Shown: positions 13,882 to 26,029 of the stretch, in pieces
How positions within the stretch are numbered: position 1 is the stretch's first letter
How the letters are laid out: the number at the start of each line of letters is the position of its first letter
NCBI GenBank assembly: GCA_016859345.1
Contig: CM029115.1
Span: 13,700,501 to 13,764,500 of the forward strand
From: Istiophorus platypterus
Lineage: Eukaryota > Chordata > Actinopteri > Istiophoriformes > Istiophoridae
DNA: 64,000 nucleotides
Direction of reading: 5' to 3'
Position numbers and translations under genes: made by a program
The notes under the pieces: model-generated
Told to the model about the DNA's origin: nothing
Database searches by the model: none
The model's input: the letters and a program-made list of their open reading frames with translations, nothing else

Positions 13882-14300
13882 CAGACTCATTACATTTAAT
13901 CCACTAATTGGTAACTAGCTCCACAATTGGCTGTAATTGCTTTGGGGACACAGTAAACCCCTTGGTTGGTATGCAGAGCAAGGCTACTTCTGCTGGCGTC
14001 GGACAAAGGCCAGAAATGAAAGATGGTGCGGTGGAAACCCCGTCCGTGAAAATCCAACCCCCGGCTCCTAAAGACAAAAAAAAATATGTGCACACTCCGT
14101 CCTCATCAGCCAAGCACTGCTAAATCTCCTAGTGCAATATTAATTAATGGGGACGGTTGCCATGGTGATTGGTCACCATATTCTCTGTCAGCAGTATTTA
14201 GTCAAATGGGCCCTAATGTTTGTTTGTTAATGGAGCAGTAAACAATACTGCTTGAAGTCTTTTATTGCCTCCTCGGCAGCTCTGCTAGCACCTGGGCCAT
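13882..14300. promoter_or_regulatory. Candidate enhancer / conserved non-coding block
   Basis: Dense homeodomain-type words (ctaattgg, tgtaattg, attaattaatgg) lie between two RFX-like sites. The second, GTTGCC-AT-GGTGAT, is at 14156-14169 and overlaps an inverted CCAAT (ATTGG, 14168-14172) inside the hairpin GGTGATTGGTCACC (14164-14177). Overlapping open frames at 13896-14123 on both strands show no protein family. Conservation across fish would be needed to confirm. Confidence 0.35.
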
Positions 14301-14672
14301 TCAACAGCACCATGTACACCCAACATCAAATGAAAGAGGGGAGATCTACTTGCTCTGGTGAACTGCATTTCTTTTGGCTCTCGTGGTTAGTGTGGATGGG
14401 AAACAGAGACTGATAGCGGCCTAACATAACAACGTCATAATATTTCCAACAATATTAGAGCTATTACAAACTGCATAAATCCCTGCCATGTGTAATGACT
14501 TGAAAGAAGTAAGCTACATTATGAAGGAAATCAGAGTGCTCTCTGGTCAGTAATCTTACCATTTATTTAGGTAATGTCTCTGTGTGGTGATTAAAATGAA
14601 TCACAGAAATGACTGTGTGATGAAGAAACATTCAGGCCAACCAATGACCAATTGGAAAAGTGCTTTTATGTT

Positions 14673-14719
14673 GGTGTGTGTGTGTGTGTGTGTGTGTGCG
14701 TGTGTGTGTGTGTGTGTGT
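14673..14719. repeat. (TG)n microsatellite
   Basis: About 23 TG units with a single CG interruption at 14699-14700. Confidence 0.96.
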
Positions 14720-15439
14720 TCGCATACGGGTGTTAGACTATGTTTTCGTATGTGTCTATGAGTCAGGGCACTGAACAAACCCAAAACCCCTTTGAAGAGT
14801 GAAAGGCTCAAAGGATGGAGAGGCAATCCGAGAACTTCACAGGCACAGAGGGGAAATTGCCTTGAACCTTGAGGTGTATGAAAGTGCAATTTGTGTCCCA
14901 TCTGTTCTGCTTCCCTTCCATTAGTAGGAAGGGTGCTCTAAGGCCACCGAGGAGAAAATGCCCCTGTGAGGGTCCCTGGGTGCACAGAGGCTCTTGTAGA
15001 TTTAATTTGCCAGACTAGTCATTCCCTTTTCCTCACTGTATTATTACAGCTTTGAATATTATTAACTTCATCCTCTTTGTATTTTTTTTTTCAAAAATGA
15101 AAGAAAAATGTGTTTTTGGTTTTGGAAAAATCAAAATGTATCTGACAAAATTTTCTTGAGACTTAATGTGTCTGCTTGGGCCAATAAGCAATTTGACCTG
15201 TAATATTTCCACACATTTCCACAATATTGACCATCTTTCCAGAAGAGATGGAAACACTGGGGGAGAGAGGATGACAACAAGAGCTGGACAACCATACAGC
15301 ACAATTGAAGGAGAGGTCTCTCCACCTTCACTGAATCTTGTCTCTGTCATACCACTCTGCAAAGTGGCCGGATCGGCTTCCTTAACTTTTTGCCCTTTCT
15401 TCAGAGGGATTTGCATGACAGAAGCCAGGAGAGAAGTTT

Positions 15440-15453
15440 GTTGCCTGGGTAAC
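15440..15453. promoter_or_regulatory. RFX X-box-like site
   Basis: GTTGCC-TG-GGTAAC matches both RFX half-site consensus words with a two-base spacer. It is the third such site within 1.6 kb. Two long opposing open frames cross it (15166-15501 plus, 15033-15509 minus), but neither resembles a known protein. Confidence 0.5.
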
Positions 15454-18400
15454 GGATTGCCTCCATTTGCAGTTGGAGCAGAGGTGTTACTAGTGGAGTA
15501 GGAAACCATGGCATCAGAGATTAGATAGGCCCAAAGGATACATGTTTGTCAGAGCTAAGGCTCTGTAGAGAGTACAGTGCATTACTGGCACCAGAAAGAG
15601 CCACCATCATTGACTCAGATTTGAAATATAACTTTTGATGAGAGAATCCTTTAAGTATTACTGGTGCAGGAGGTCAACTATTGACCATTTTAGTTTGCAG
15701 GGATCAGCACGGACATTTACATTTGAATAGATATATTAACACCCTTTACTTTAAATTGTGTAAACTTGTAAATTTAGCAGATTTTTGCATGTGAACTCTG
15801 ACATGAAAGTTTAAAGTTATATCAGTAGGTTGCAAGTATTCAAAATCATGCATAAGTAATAGTCTTACAGACAAGATGACTATGACAATGTTCAAATATG
15901 AAAATGATTGTTGTAGGAATTGTATTCATAATGGCCAGCTGAAGACTGGATGTTCCCACTAGGCCAGTTCTTGCTGTTGAATTCCTGTTGGGAGCCATAA
16001 AGAGCTGTAATAGATTTGGAGTGGCTCTAATTGTAGCCTTTACATTCAGTAAGCCCACACTTGTTTGCAGTGTCTCTCTTCCTTTACTTTATCCTGCTCA
16101 TGTTCTTGTTTTAATGTGCTATTAAAAAACAAAAAACAAAAACAAAAAAAAAAAACAGTAGAGGTTTTTTTTCTGCATATCATCAAGAAGTTACCTTTTT
16201 TAGGTGTGGCCTCTTTAAAGGAACCTATTTAAAGGCAGTAAGGTCATGGGTGCAGACAGCTTAACCCTTTCCCTGCTGATATTAGCAAATCCTAATGGCA
16301 CCTTTCAGTGAAACACTCGTTTTGACAAATTGATTTCCATGTGTGAAACAGAGAGTTGTCCCTGGAGACAACAGCTCCTAAAACACTCTTCACACATATA
16401 TGCTGCTAATTCAGAGTAGAGGACAGAAAATGAATGTGAAATAGAAATGGAGTTGCATTGCAGGAGAATATTAACAGTATCAGGGGTGAGGTGGGTGCAT
16501 GCATTTGGTGATTAGAGCCATAGTTTATGTAGAGGAGAGTGCACACAGTCCCTATTGCCAACTGTGAAACAAATGGCATCTAAATTGAATAATTCAGTCT
16601 GGGGGAGAAAGATGTGGGATTTGCACACAAAGACTGACTGACAGATAGAGTGAGAGGAGAGGCAGCCAACCTTTAGAAGAGCCGGAGAGAAAAGACAGTA
16701 AATGGCAAGTTAGATTAATAGATTGGCAAGGTCTCACAGAAGATGGGATAATAATTCACCAAGCAAAAGAAAGGCAGCTTTTTTGAGGTCAGAGTTGAGT
16801 GAAGAGGAATAAAGAAGATGGAAATATGAATGCTGAATAATACAGTAAAGATCCTTCCTTGAAACAAAAAAAGGGATTAAAAGAGGTAGAAAGAGTCAAA
16901 GGTTAGAAGCAGTTGAGGAGAAAGAGAAATGAGTCAGGTGGGTATAGAAGAAAAATCTTTGAGGGAACTGAAGCATAGAAGAGACAGAATAGCTGGGCAA
17001 AGAGGAGTGTGCAGTGCTGGACAGAGGTCAAGGTGTTATTATAATCCACATCCAGGACCTACCATCTAGCTTGAATGTTCTCCTCTCTCTGTGCACCTTT
17101 TAACCTGTGGCTGACATGCAGACATGCAGACATGAAGCTGCAAATGGACATGTAAATGAACACCTGGATTCCTGAGAGCTTCTTGGATTCCAGCCTCTTG
17201 CACGTCAATTTTAGCAGAACAAATACAAATCACTCTGAAAGTCAATTATGTCATGGTTAAATGGGAAATGGACTATTTAATTTTTACAAAGCAACCTCTA
17301 ACTCCGGCTAATTGCATGCTGCTTATTTCGGCTGATTTCTCTTCCCTCGTGAGTTGAATGTATGTTTCTCTTCCGCGCTGGGGTTTTTGCTCCCAGGACT
17401 TCAGTTTTAGATTTTTCTCTGATCTCATTCATACTTTGTGCTTTGAGCTAAGATGTCTTGCTGGGAATGTTAAATAGCTTCCAATGCAAACTTTTAACCT
17501 GCTCTCTCGTTCATGGTTACATCCAAACCTTTTATTTTCTAAAATTTTCTTGTCTTTTTGCTTATTTTTTCAGAAAACAATGGGATTATGTGTGTCTGTG
17601 AAGCAGCTCCTTAGCACAATTGCACTGTGATATTTTTTTCACTTTAAAGTGACTATAGTTATTATTTTTATGTCAAAATTTGATCACACAACTTGTCTTG
17701 AAAAGTATCGCTCTCAGTGATGAACCCACAGATAATTATCAATACAGCTTGCTGTTTCCTTTAGCATTAGAGAGCTTTTCTTTTTAAAGTGGCGTTCAGC
17801 TCATTGCTTTGGTTTTACAACCTGCAAATTTACTGTTTTAGTTCACTCCCACTGCTTTCATCAGCATTTGTTTTCAGATGCAGCAGGCAGCTGTTTTCAG
17901 AAAAAACACTCTAAAAACCCATTTTGCACTAACATGCCCAATACCCAGCAGCGGGCAGATGAAGTTGACGATAAGCTGGTGAACACAACAGTGCATTTTA
18001 GCAGGTAAAGAGTCAGAGCTTTCCCTCAGGAGTTGGTGGAGGCCGAACCGGAGCAAAAAAGAGAGGAAATGCTAGACTTACAATCATTAGGTAGCTAGAA
18101 ACATGGCTTGGCATTAAGGCTAATGTAAATGCTGTTGTTCAACTCAAAAGTAAACAGTAAAGTAAACACTAACATGTTTTTACAACTCTTATCAGTTTAA
18201 AGTGAGACTATGTGATGGTAGTAGTGAAGGTTCTTGAGTGAGGTCCTCATCATTATTGTAATTTTTAGCATTTTTTTCATCATCTTTATTAACATTATGT
18301 TTATGCTTCCCATAGTTAAAACTCCTCACTTTAGAGTAAAAATGTCATCATAATCATTTCACCTACCCAATTCAGTTGCATCAAGGGCAATTTGTATAGA

Positions 18401-20129
18401 GTTAAGTAATTGAAACAAAGTAATTGGACCAAGAATCCAATGAGAGTTTCAGCCTGGTGATTGCTTCCAGGAGACAGCGATGCTCAAGTGTTGTGGAGAG
18501 GTTGTCTCTAATGTGATTAGCTGTCTGTTTCAAATTAAACACCGGCCAATAATGTTACCAGGGACAAAGTATCCCATTGTCCTTAGCATCTCTACAAATA
18601 TCCTCACTTCTCTGTTTTTTTCTTTACTTTGACAGCTTTTGTTCCGCCTTTCATTTCCAGCCCTCGTCCTTTAAGAGATAGACAGTAGAGAAGAGGTTAG
18701 TGTGTGTGATTGTGTACTATATGTGTGTGTGTTTTGGGGGTGCAGGGTGGGTGAAAGGAGGGAGCACTCAAATCCCAGTGGCTCTGGGGAGCTGTCAGAA
18801 CTGATAGTGCTCTATCACTTGCGAACGGAGGTGCAAAATTGGGCAGAGCTGAGCACTGCGCAAAGCAGTGGATGATGGTCCCTCTGTCCACTGGAGCCTG
18901 ACTGACTGAGATGGAGAGACATGGAAAGTGTTCAACCAGCTGCCTTCACAACTTGAAATGAATAAGCCTAAGCAATTCAAAATGCAACATGAGGAATTCA
19001 GAATAAAGTAACTGGAAACAGGGAGGAAAAAATCCTCTGAATTGAAGTTTTTTTTATCCATTAATGCAAAAATGACTGACTGCAGCTTTAGGCTCTTGTT
19101 TCTAACAGAAAGAGAAGTCTGCTATTTTACAATAGGCGTACCTATAACATTAAAACAATATTTTGAAAACTACTCTTATTCAGTTATTACTGATAATTAG
19201 ATCAATACCACAGTCATATCTGTATGCTAGTTTTCAGTATGCTTAGGTTTGTCACTCTTGTGAACACACTACATACTCGAAATATCGTTAGAATAAGTAT
19301 GTAGTATGAAAGTAGGACATAGTGAAGGGCTGTCATCAACTTCTACTGAAATTAGAGTCACATTTTCAGAAGAGTAAGGTATTTAATTAGAGCAGAGATC
19401 ATCACAATCTGTCATCCCTCAGCAGAGAGGAACGAGAACAGAGTAGGGATAAAAATCCATTTAAAATGGACTTTCTTTTATTTCGCAGTTGTTTACTGAT
19501 TATATGTGATAGCCTTTTTTTTGGCTGTTCTCATGGCTGCATCTCTTCAAGTAAGTCTTAACTAAAAAAACAAAAAATCAAAAACCAAGCAGCCCCTCAC
19601 CTGTCAAAGACACCAGTGCGAAGCTTGCTCTGCATTGTATGGAGAAGGGGAGATACAACATGTGAAGCTCTTAAACAATAGGAAGAATAGCTGTGTTCTT
19701 GGCAGACCTGCCTTAACCAGCTGCTGTTCAGTGAAAACAACAGCATAAATACACAATGTGTATGTGTATGGTCACAAGGTTTCCTTGATAGACAGTAGCA
19801 TCAGTTAAGTTATTAATGTCTGGTACTTTTGGTACTTGGTTTAATAATTGATTTATCTTTAGCAAATTTGTATTACTCGATAAAAAAGATAATAGGGGTC
19901 TGTCTTTCTTTTGGCTGGACCACAACAGCGGGCCCAGCCTTATAAAATGCAAATGTTGCTCACTTACTGACTGAGCAATGACGTTACACCATTGGTGAGC
20001 TGGCCTAGTGTTGGAGTTTCTCCATTGGCTGCTCTTTCAAAATGACCTGGTGCAAACAGTTTCTTTTGCATCATCTGGGGTTGTTTACAGAGACTGCTTC
20101 AAACTTCGGCATTGATCACTAGATTTATT
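15454..20129. other. Upstream non-coding DNA
   Basis: No gene is recognised. Contents: an A-rich (AAAAAC)n tract at 16122-16156, an 8-bp tandem (acatgcag) at 17114-17134, and purine-rich sequence at about 16640-17010. Weak TG repeats occur at 18699-18732. The rest is ordinary AT-leaning DNA. Confidence 0.5.
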
Positions 20130-20460
20130 TACTTTTCAAACCCCTATGGTGACTTTTTTTCCTAAAAGAAAAGCATCTAGCAATAAATCTAGTGACTTTT
20201 GGAAAAACCTTAGTTACTTTCTGGAGAAGAGAGTTGCCAGTATTACCCCAGGAGTACAAGCCCCTTCCCCAAAGAGTTTGTGCTTTCCAATTACTGAAAA
20301 ATTAACTTTATTAGTTATAGCAAATACAAATAGTTTGGACAACTCTGCCCATGCGTCTTCCCTGAGATTTAACAGGTGTGATGGGGTCACACTGTGACTG
20401 ACCCTCCCACACTGAAGGACTCTTATGCTTCTATCTAATGGAGACATGTAAAGACCTGAC
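20130..20460 (+). repeat. Possible old interspersed repeat
   Basis: The run 'aaatctagtgacttttggaaaaaccttag' plus the 'ctggagaagagagttgccagtatt' and 'tgtgatggggtcacactgtgac' words resembles a dispersed fish repeat that I recall but cannot name. An 83-codon frame (20146-20397) crosses it without a recognisable domain. Confidence is limited because the consensus is from memory. Confidence 0.38.
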
Positions 20461-23400
20461 GATGTGAAATGAACAACAAATCATCTCTGGTAATCTGTGT
20501 GTTTTGTCAGAAGTATCTGCATTATATTAAAAATGGGGAAATGAGCGTTGTGATCTGTCATTTCCAGTTCAGTTTCATGCTTTTCACACCCTTTTTTTTT
20601 TAAAATGATCTCTCAGCCAGTGAATAGCAGAATAACAGTCACCACCCAAAAGCACAGGCATCCCAAACATTCAGGGCACCACATAACCTCAACATAGCCT
20701 GTCTGCAAAGAGCTTCCTGTGTGTACTCGTGTGTCTCATGAAGGCATCTCTTACTGTTCACACACAGGAAACCAGATGCTTTCTAGTGTTGATCCAAAAC
20801 ACTGCTCAAGAAAACAGCTTTCTTAGATATAAAAAAGTGTCAATCTTTGTGTCAGTTCAGGTTAGCTACTCTTAAACTGCACCTTGAATAAAAAACAAGG
20901 TCACAAAACAAAGAGAGTCACACTAAACCAAAACTGTACAGGAGAATCTTGTCTTTATTAACATGAACATTTTTGTTATACCTTGAACACAAAACACTGA
21001 TATACAGAGAATTTGACAAAGCTAAATTAAAGAGAGGGAAAAAAAACACAGAAAATAGACAGAACTTATAAAAAGTGGGTGAAATATTACAGTCTTCACA
21101 ATAGCAAGGCCATAGGAAAATAAGGTTTCTTAAAAAAAAAAAACAACAACCACACACGTTTCTGAAGGTTTCTCCACAGCTGGGAAAACCATAGCAAAAG
21201 CGTAGTTTCAGTGTAGACATGTGATTACCATCAGCCACAGAGGAGACAGACCTGTTGTATAGATACCAAAGTTCAGGAGTAACACCTCTTTGTCTGAGTC
21301 CATGTGGCTGTACTGGCCTCTGATCTCTGTCCTGGCTTCCTCTCCTCTCAACAACATTTGGCTGTCAGTATAAAGTCTCATGGGAGACATCTATTTGCCA
21401 ATTGCTGAGACTTAGAATATTGCAAAAGATGCTTGTCTTGTCAAGCACTTTCAACAGTGGGATTTGATATATGCTTACTCATACAGTATTATTGTTGCCA
21501 ACAGCCTTCGACTTCACACTGAATAAACTGAGAGTGGCCTACTGTTGTGCTTACAACAGTGAAAATAGGGGTCAACTAAGTTATATTCATTTCAAATGTT
21601 GATATTGTCAACAGGACAGAGATGTCCCAGTTTTAACTGGTGTGTTGGTTCATATGATGGTTTTAGCTTCAAGCCTTTCGCTCTTTGACTAAGCTCTCTG
21701 CTTTCATGTTGATCTCTTCTCGCTTCTGTCAAATACATTTAACGCAACACTATGGAGACTCAACCCTGCATAGTGCTGGTGTCATCCTTGCAACATTATC
21801 CTCTCTTATCAAGCCTTTCGTCTGCCACCTTCTTCTGTTTGATACTTCATGCTCTCGCTCCCAGTCTAGTCTACTCTTCCTCCCCTGCCACCTCTGGCTG
21901 CCCCCGTTCTCATCCTCCACCTCTGTGTCCTCTAACCACTTGACACCTTTTCAGATTCATCCCCATCAGTTGGCAGACAGCGTGCATTTCACCCAGAGGG
22001 CACAATGCAGCGATCCTCACGAATCAATGGCAGATAAATCAATGCTATCTCTTTTTTCCATGCCTCTGCTGCCATCGATTTTTTTTCCCTGTTACTTTGC
22101 TGTTTGTGGAGACTTAAACTTTGCTCAATTAAACTGAGTCCACTTTCAGGAACAAATTTTAACAGTGGAAGGCTTTCAATTCAGAGACAGTCGCTAATGT
22201 TAGTTCTGGATGGGGTGTACAAGAGCTTTATTTATGAGACATCCTATTCAAACAGAAGCTGCAGTGGTTTTTACTGAAGCCAAACCTGGATTTATTGGTA
22301 TTGTGAACCCTCTTTTAGATGAGGCATGCCAAAGGCTTGCCTTGATAGTGAGGTCTTTCATTTTGCACCAGAGCTAATACCTTAAACAGAGACAAAGCAA
22401 ATATCCTTTGATCATATTTACTAAGAAAGAAGGAGGCCCAATTAACATGTGAATAACCCTTGCTTTGGTGTTTTAGTTAAACGCTCGTAGGTTTCTTGGC
22501 AGGGGAATATCCAATATGATTTCATATCCAATCTCTAGGCTCTAGATCCTGTCATTGGGAATGATTTCTGGGAAATGCACTGACTCAGACATTATTTTGA
22601 AAACTACATTTAATATAGCCCACAGAAAATTATCCACTGTGATATTTCGCTAGTCTCTCCCATAAATAATTCATTGTTTTTATGTGCCCTCATGCTGCCT
22701 TGGGGATTGGAACAGCTGAGTGTTTTCACAATGTATTTGTGTCCAATCTTCTGCGTATTGGGCGTACTCTAATCAAACCACAGTAAACATGCCTTGAATG
22801 TTTGTTGAGTCATCTGCTTATCAGCTAATCAAATGGCTTATTTGCCTGCCTGCCTGCCTCACAGGAGCACAGCTCTGGTTGAGTATATTTCAATTAATTG
22901 TTCATCTGTTTGATTGACTCTGCAGCCACATGGTGTAGGTGATATGATTGATCTCCAGAGGCTTTAATGTATGCTTTAATGTATGTAGGTCCAGTGTAGC
23001 AGTGAGAGTGGAGATGTGACTGGAGCTAATACATTTAAGGGATTGACTAATTCAAGTGCTCCATTTTTCTAGACATTTTCTGTCTCCGAGAGCGACTGTT
23101 CACTGTTTTATTATTTGTCATGTGGGTGTAAGACCACATATCCTACATGTGTATACAGCATGTGCCTATTCTTCTGTGAAAGAACTAGCATGAAAGTGCA
23201 AGTCATACAGAGTATTTCAAAGGCAGAAGCCAGGACAGCGACATGGAGCTGCCAGGGATTGGTGAGCAATCAGATAGGGCAGAATTGATGACCTGGCTCA
23301 GGATGGATTTCTTGGAGCAGGCTGCCAGACCGAGGTAATACTTTCAGGCTCTTATCAGCACTGGCATAAGCTGAGTGCTGCATCACCCACTTCCCAGCGT

Positions 23401-24085
23401 CAGCTTATTATGAGAGTCCATGATGTGTGATTGCTTGTAGTACCGCCTTTGTGTGTCCTGGGGTCTGTGTGCACTGGACACAGTTGGTAAGGAGAATGGG
23501 AACACTGAGGGTGTCTGTGAAAGTAAACCCTCCACTTCACCACTGATGTTTTTGCAAGGTTTCCTGTGACTCATACAAGCAGGAGGTGTCAGTGGTGGGA
23601 TCCTGTAAAGTAATGCAACCACAGACATGTCATACTTCTTAGAAGATTGTCTCGCTGAAATATGTTCAGGTAATTTAACACTGGAGGTAGTCGGTAGATG
23701 CAGAGTACACAGTATATGAGTGTGAGTGACCCTATGCATCTTATAAGTGCTACAGCAAGTTATGACCAGTGTTGAAGAACACTGCGCCCATTATAATTCT
23801 GGACAGAAGTGCCTATAATGCATCTTTGTGGATCAGTGAATAAATCTGCACTCGTGTAACACAATAAACTTTGTGTCTCTGATGATCACGAAGCAGCGAG
23901 TCTTCTGAATTTATATAAACTGTTTATTGCATGGTTGATTATCCGTATAGAATATTCGTCCTGTAGGAGTTTCGAACAAATTATGTTAAATACCGTTTTA
24001 AATTCAACCAATTCACAAAGAGCAATTCACTCGGCATGCTAATCATATATATTTATTTTTTTATTTTATCGGGGTTGCACGACAA
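20461..24085. other. Non-coding DNA immediately upstream of the promoter
   Basis: No exon is supported. A 150-codon frame at 21685-22137 is Ser/Pro/Leu-rich, lacks splice or promoter context and matches nothing known. A 12-bp tandem (gctttaatgtat twice) lies at 22963-22986, and a TGCC tetramer run at about 22842-22858. The AT content rises at 23900-24070, just before the CpG island. Confidence 0.5.
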
Positions 24086-24429
24086 ATGCCTTATTTCTCC
24101 CTGCTGACCCGCCGCACGGCAGCATCCCCGCGGCTCGGAGTCGCCCAGCGCGTTGCTCAAGGGCACATCTCGGCCCGCTGGCGTGCGCCCGGTGCGTCCC
24201 ATCAAAAGATGGAGACTTTAACCTTTAACTTAGGCTGCCGGGGATTTTTAAAAATTCTTTTTTGTTTGTTTAAAGTTGAAACGCCGTAGAAGATAAGAGA
24301 GCGATCACGGATCTCGATCTTCATTCTGCCACTGCAATTTAAATCAGAGAGGGTTTTTTTTTTTTTTTTTTTTTTTAATTTATTTTTCCGCGAATAAACA
24401 ACGTGGTTTCAGACGCTTGGACGCCGAGC

Positions 24430-24540
24430 ATCTCTATGGTAACAGTCCTCAATTACCGATGATTGGCCAACCCGTGGGAATGTTTTTATTCCCTCGGCGC
24501 GGTGATTGGTCGGTGGGCGGTCTGCGCAGCCTGACAGTCT
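24430..24540 (+). promoter_or_regulatory. fam222a: Core promoter: two inverted CCAAT boxes plus GC box, no TATA
   Basis: Two ATTGG motifs (inverted CCAAT, NF-Y type) sit at 24462-24466 and 24505-24509, 43 bp apart, a spacing common in NF-Y promoters. A GGGCGG Sp1-type box follows at 24515-24520, and a TGCGCA core resembling an NRF-1 half-site at about 24522-24527. An RFX-like half-site GGTAAC is at 24438-24443. There is no TATA box at a sensible distance. This arrangement is typical of CpG-island promoters with dispersed start sites. Direction is assigned from the downstream gene; a divergent antisense transcript cannot be excluded. Confidence 0.55.
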
Positions 24541-25531
24541 GCAGCGTTCCGGGTTATTGTCAGTCTCGGCAGCTCGGCAGAAGGGCAGGACCGCATCCCG
24601 GAGCTGCCCGAAGCAGCTAGCTCTTTATTCACACTTGACCATCTCTTATTTGGTTAATGCGCCAAAGAGAGCGTATCGGAGCTTCGCTGTCGGGGGTTAC
24701 TCCACGGCCTCGGCTGGAAATCTCGGTGCGAATCGGGAGGCGAGACGTCGGAGAGACGCTGCCGACACCGCGGAGAAAGTGACGGACGGAGAAGAGCCTG
24801 ATCGCCGGGGATTTTTTTAAAATTTTTTTTATTTATTTATTTTTATTTTTTTTTTTTTGCATTGCACCGCATCAGTTTAGGATATTTCAGGCAGCTGGTT
24901 TGGCCCAGCCTTGATTTCCTTCAGGGTTCCTTCACACAACTTTGCCTAGATAATATTACTAACATTTGCATGATACATTTCACATAAGGTCGTCTGTAGC
25001 GAGCCGGCGGACCACTTTAAACCCGTGCGTAACGGCCGAGGATTTTGGGAATACTGTGTAGCAGTTCTACCATCCAGTTTTTCGATTAATAGCTCTTTTT
25101 ATTTTGGAGATATCTACAAGCGAAAAGAGGAGCAATCTGAACCTTTTTACTTTCTTCCGGAGGTTAAACGTTGAAAACCCCAAGCGCACTTGGTGCGCAA
25201 TCCTTCTGAGGACGCTCCTGAATTGCCGACCTGCGCTTTTGCCCTCGACAAAAATTGGCAGCCGATTCGATAGAAAAAAAAAAGGCAAAGCTTATTAACT
25301 CTGTATGCTTGAAGCTAGAGTGTGGAGTCTAATTCGCGGGGTTACCTGTATATTTGCATACCATCGGAAAAGGATACACTTAATCAGCATTTGACATCGA
25401 CAAAGCGGCTGCTGGATTTTGGAGAACAGAATGAATCCGTTTTAATTTGGACCACAGAAGTATTAGGCAGATTGCTCGGTGAACGCTACAATCTGCATGG
25501 AGTTCTAGACCGCACTACGGAACAATTTATG
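24540..25531 (+). other. fam222a: Predicted 5' untranslated exon 1 of fam222a
   Basis: This GC- and CpG-richer stretch lies just downstream of a CCAAT/GC-box promoter and contains no family-related coding frame. The best donor I can find in the area is at 25532 (ATG|GTAAAT). Weaker alternatives exist at about 25774 (CG|GTAAAG) and 25967 (AAG|GTGCGA). The left edge is only a guess, because no TATA box or clear initiator fixes the start site. A long T-rich tract at 24812-24858 interrupts the leader. At least four upstream ATGs lie in the last 230 bases. Joining to the exon at 50599 is inferred from strand, distance and the absence of any other acceptor-flanked coding exon between them. Confidence 0.42.
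25305..25394 (+). other. Upstream ORF in the predicted leader, 29 codons
   Basis: An ATG at 25305 opens a 29-codon frame ending in TGA at 25392-25394, inside the predicted exon 1. Two minimal upstream ORFs follow: ATG at 25431 with stop at 25443-25445 (four codons) and ATG at 25497 with stop at 25506-25508 (three codons). Such leaders usually lower translation of the main frame. The peptides show no recognisable motif. Relevance depends on exon 1 being transcribed as predicted. Confidence 0.35.
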
Positions 25532-26029
25532 GTAAATATATTTTTTAATTGTCTTTTTCTCTTAAGTCTTGCTGATTGTAAATTGTAACCGTTAACGTAG
25601 TTTCTGTCAGACGCTCGCTCGAGCAGGCAGCCGCTCGCCCGGGATGGGAAATAGGGGGAAATAGGGGGAGCAGCAGAAAATAATGAACGCTTGTAAATGC
25701 ATCATTTTCCCAGGATGCCGCTCACATAACGATGTCTCAGATTTACGCCCTTTGTTTCCATACGTGACCCACGGTAAAGGAAGTGTTGTAAAAATCGACT
25801 TGTTAGAGAGCCGCTCCCGAATGGCTGCAGGAGCTGCTTTGATGTGTAATATTGGTCTTTTCAAGTATGGGTGGCAATTAAGTGTATTGTCGAGGGTATT
25901 GCCCCGCAGGCATCGCAGGCAGGAATGTGTGGCAGCCTTCTGGAGGAGTTCCGACTCGGAGCAAAAGGTGCGAATTTCTCATCTGTACGCCCCCGTGCGT
26001 CACCGCGTGTGGGGAGGGTGACTGTGGCG

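Noticed and set aside
15033..15509. 158-codon minus-strand frame
   Set aside because: An opposing 111-codon frame overlaps it, its C-terminal half is low-complexity AT-rich sequence, and no family is recognisable.
21685..22137. 150-codon plus-strand frame
   Set aside because: Ser/Leu/Pro composition typical of pyrimidine-rich non-coding DNA; no homology or splice context.
24417..24820. Open frames inside the promoter
   Set aside because: Explained by CpG-rich, stop-poor DNA; they overlap the core promoter elements.
25322..25588. 88-codon frame over the predicted leader
   Set aside because: The apparent start is GTG, the only internal ATG in frame is the last codon before the donor, and the sequence has no family resemblance; treated as leader.
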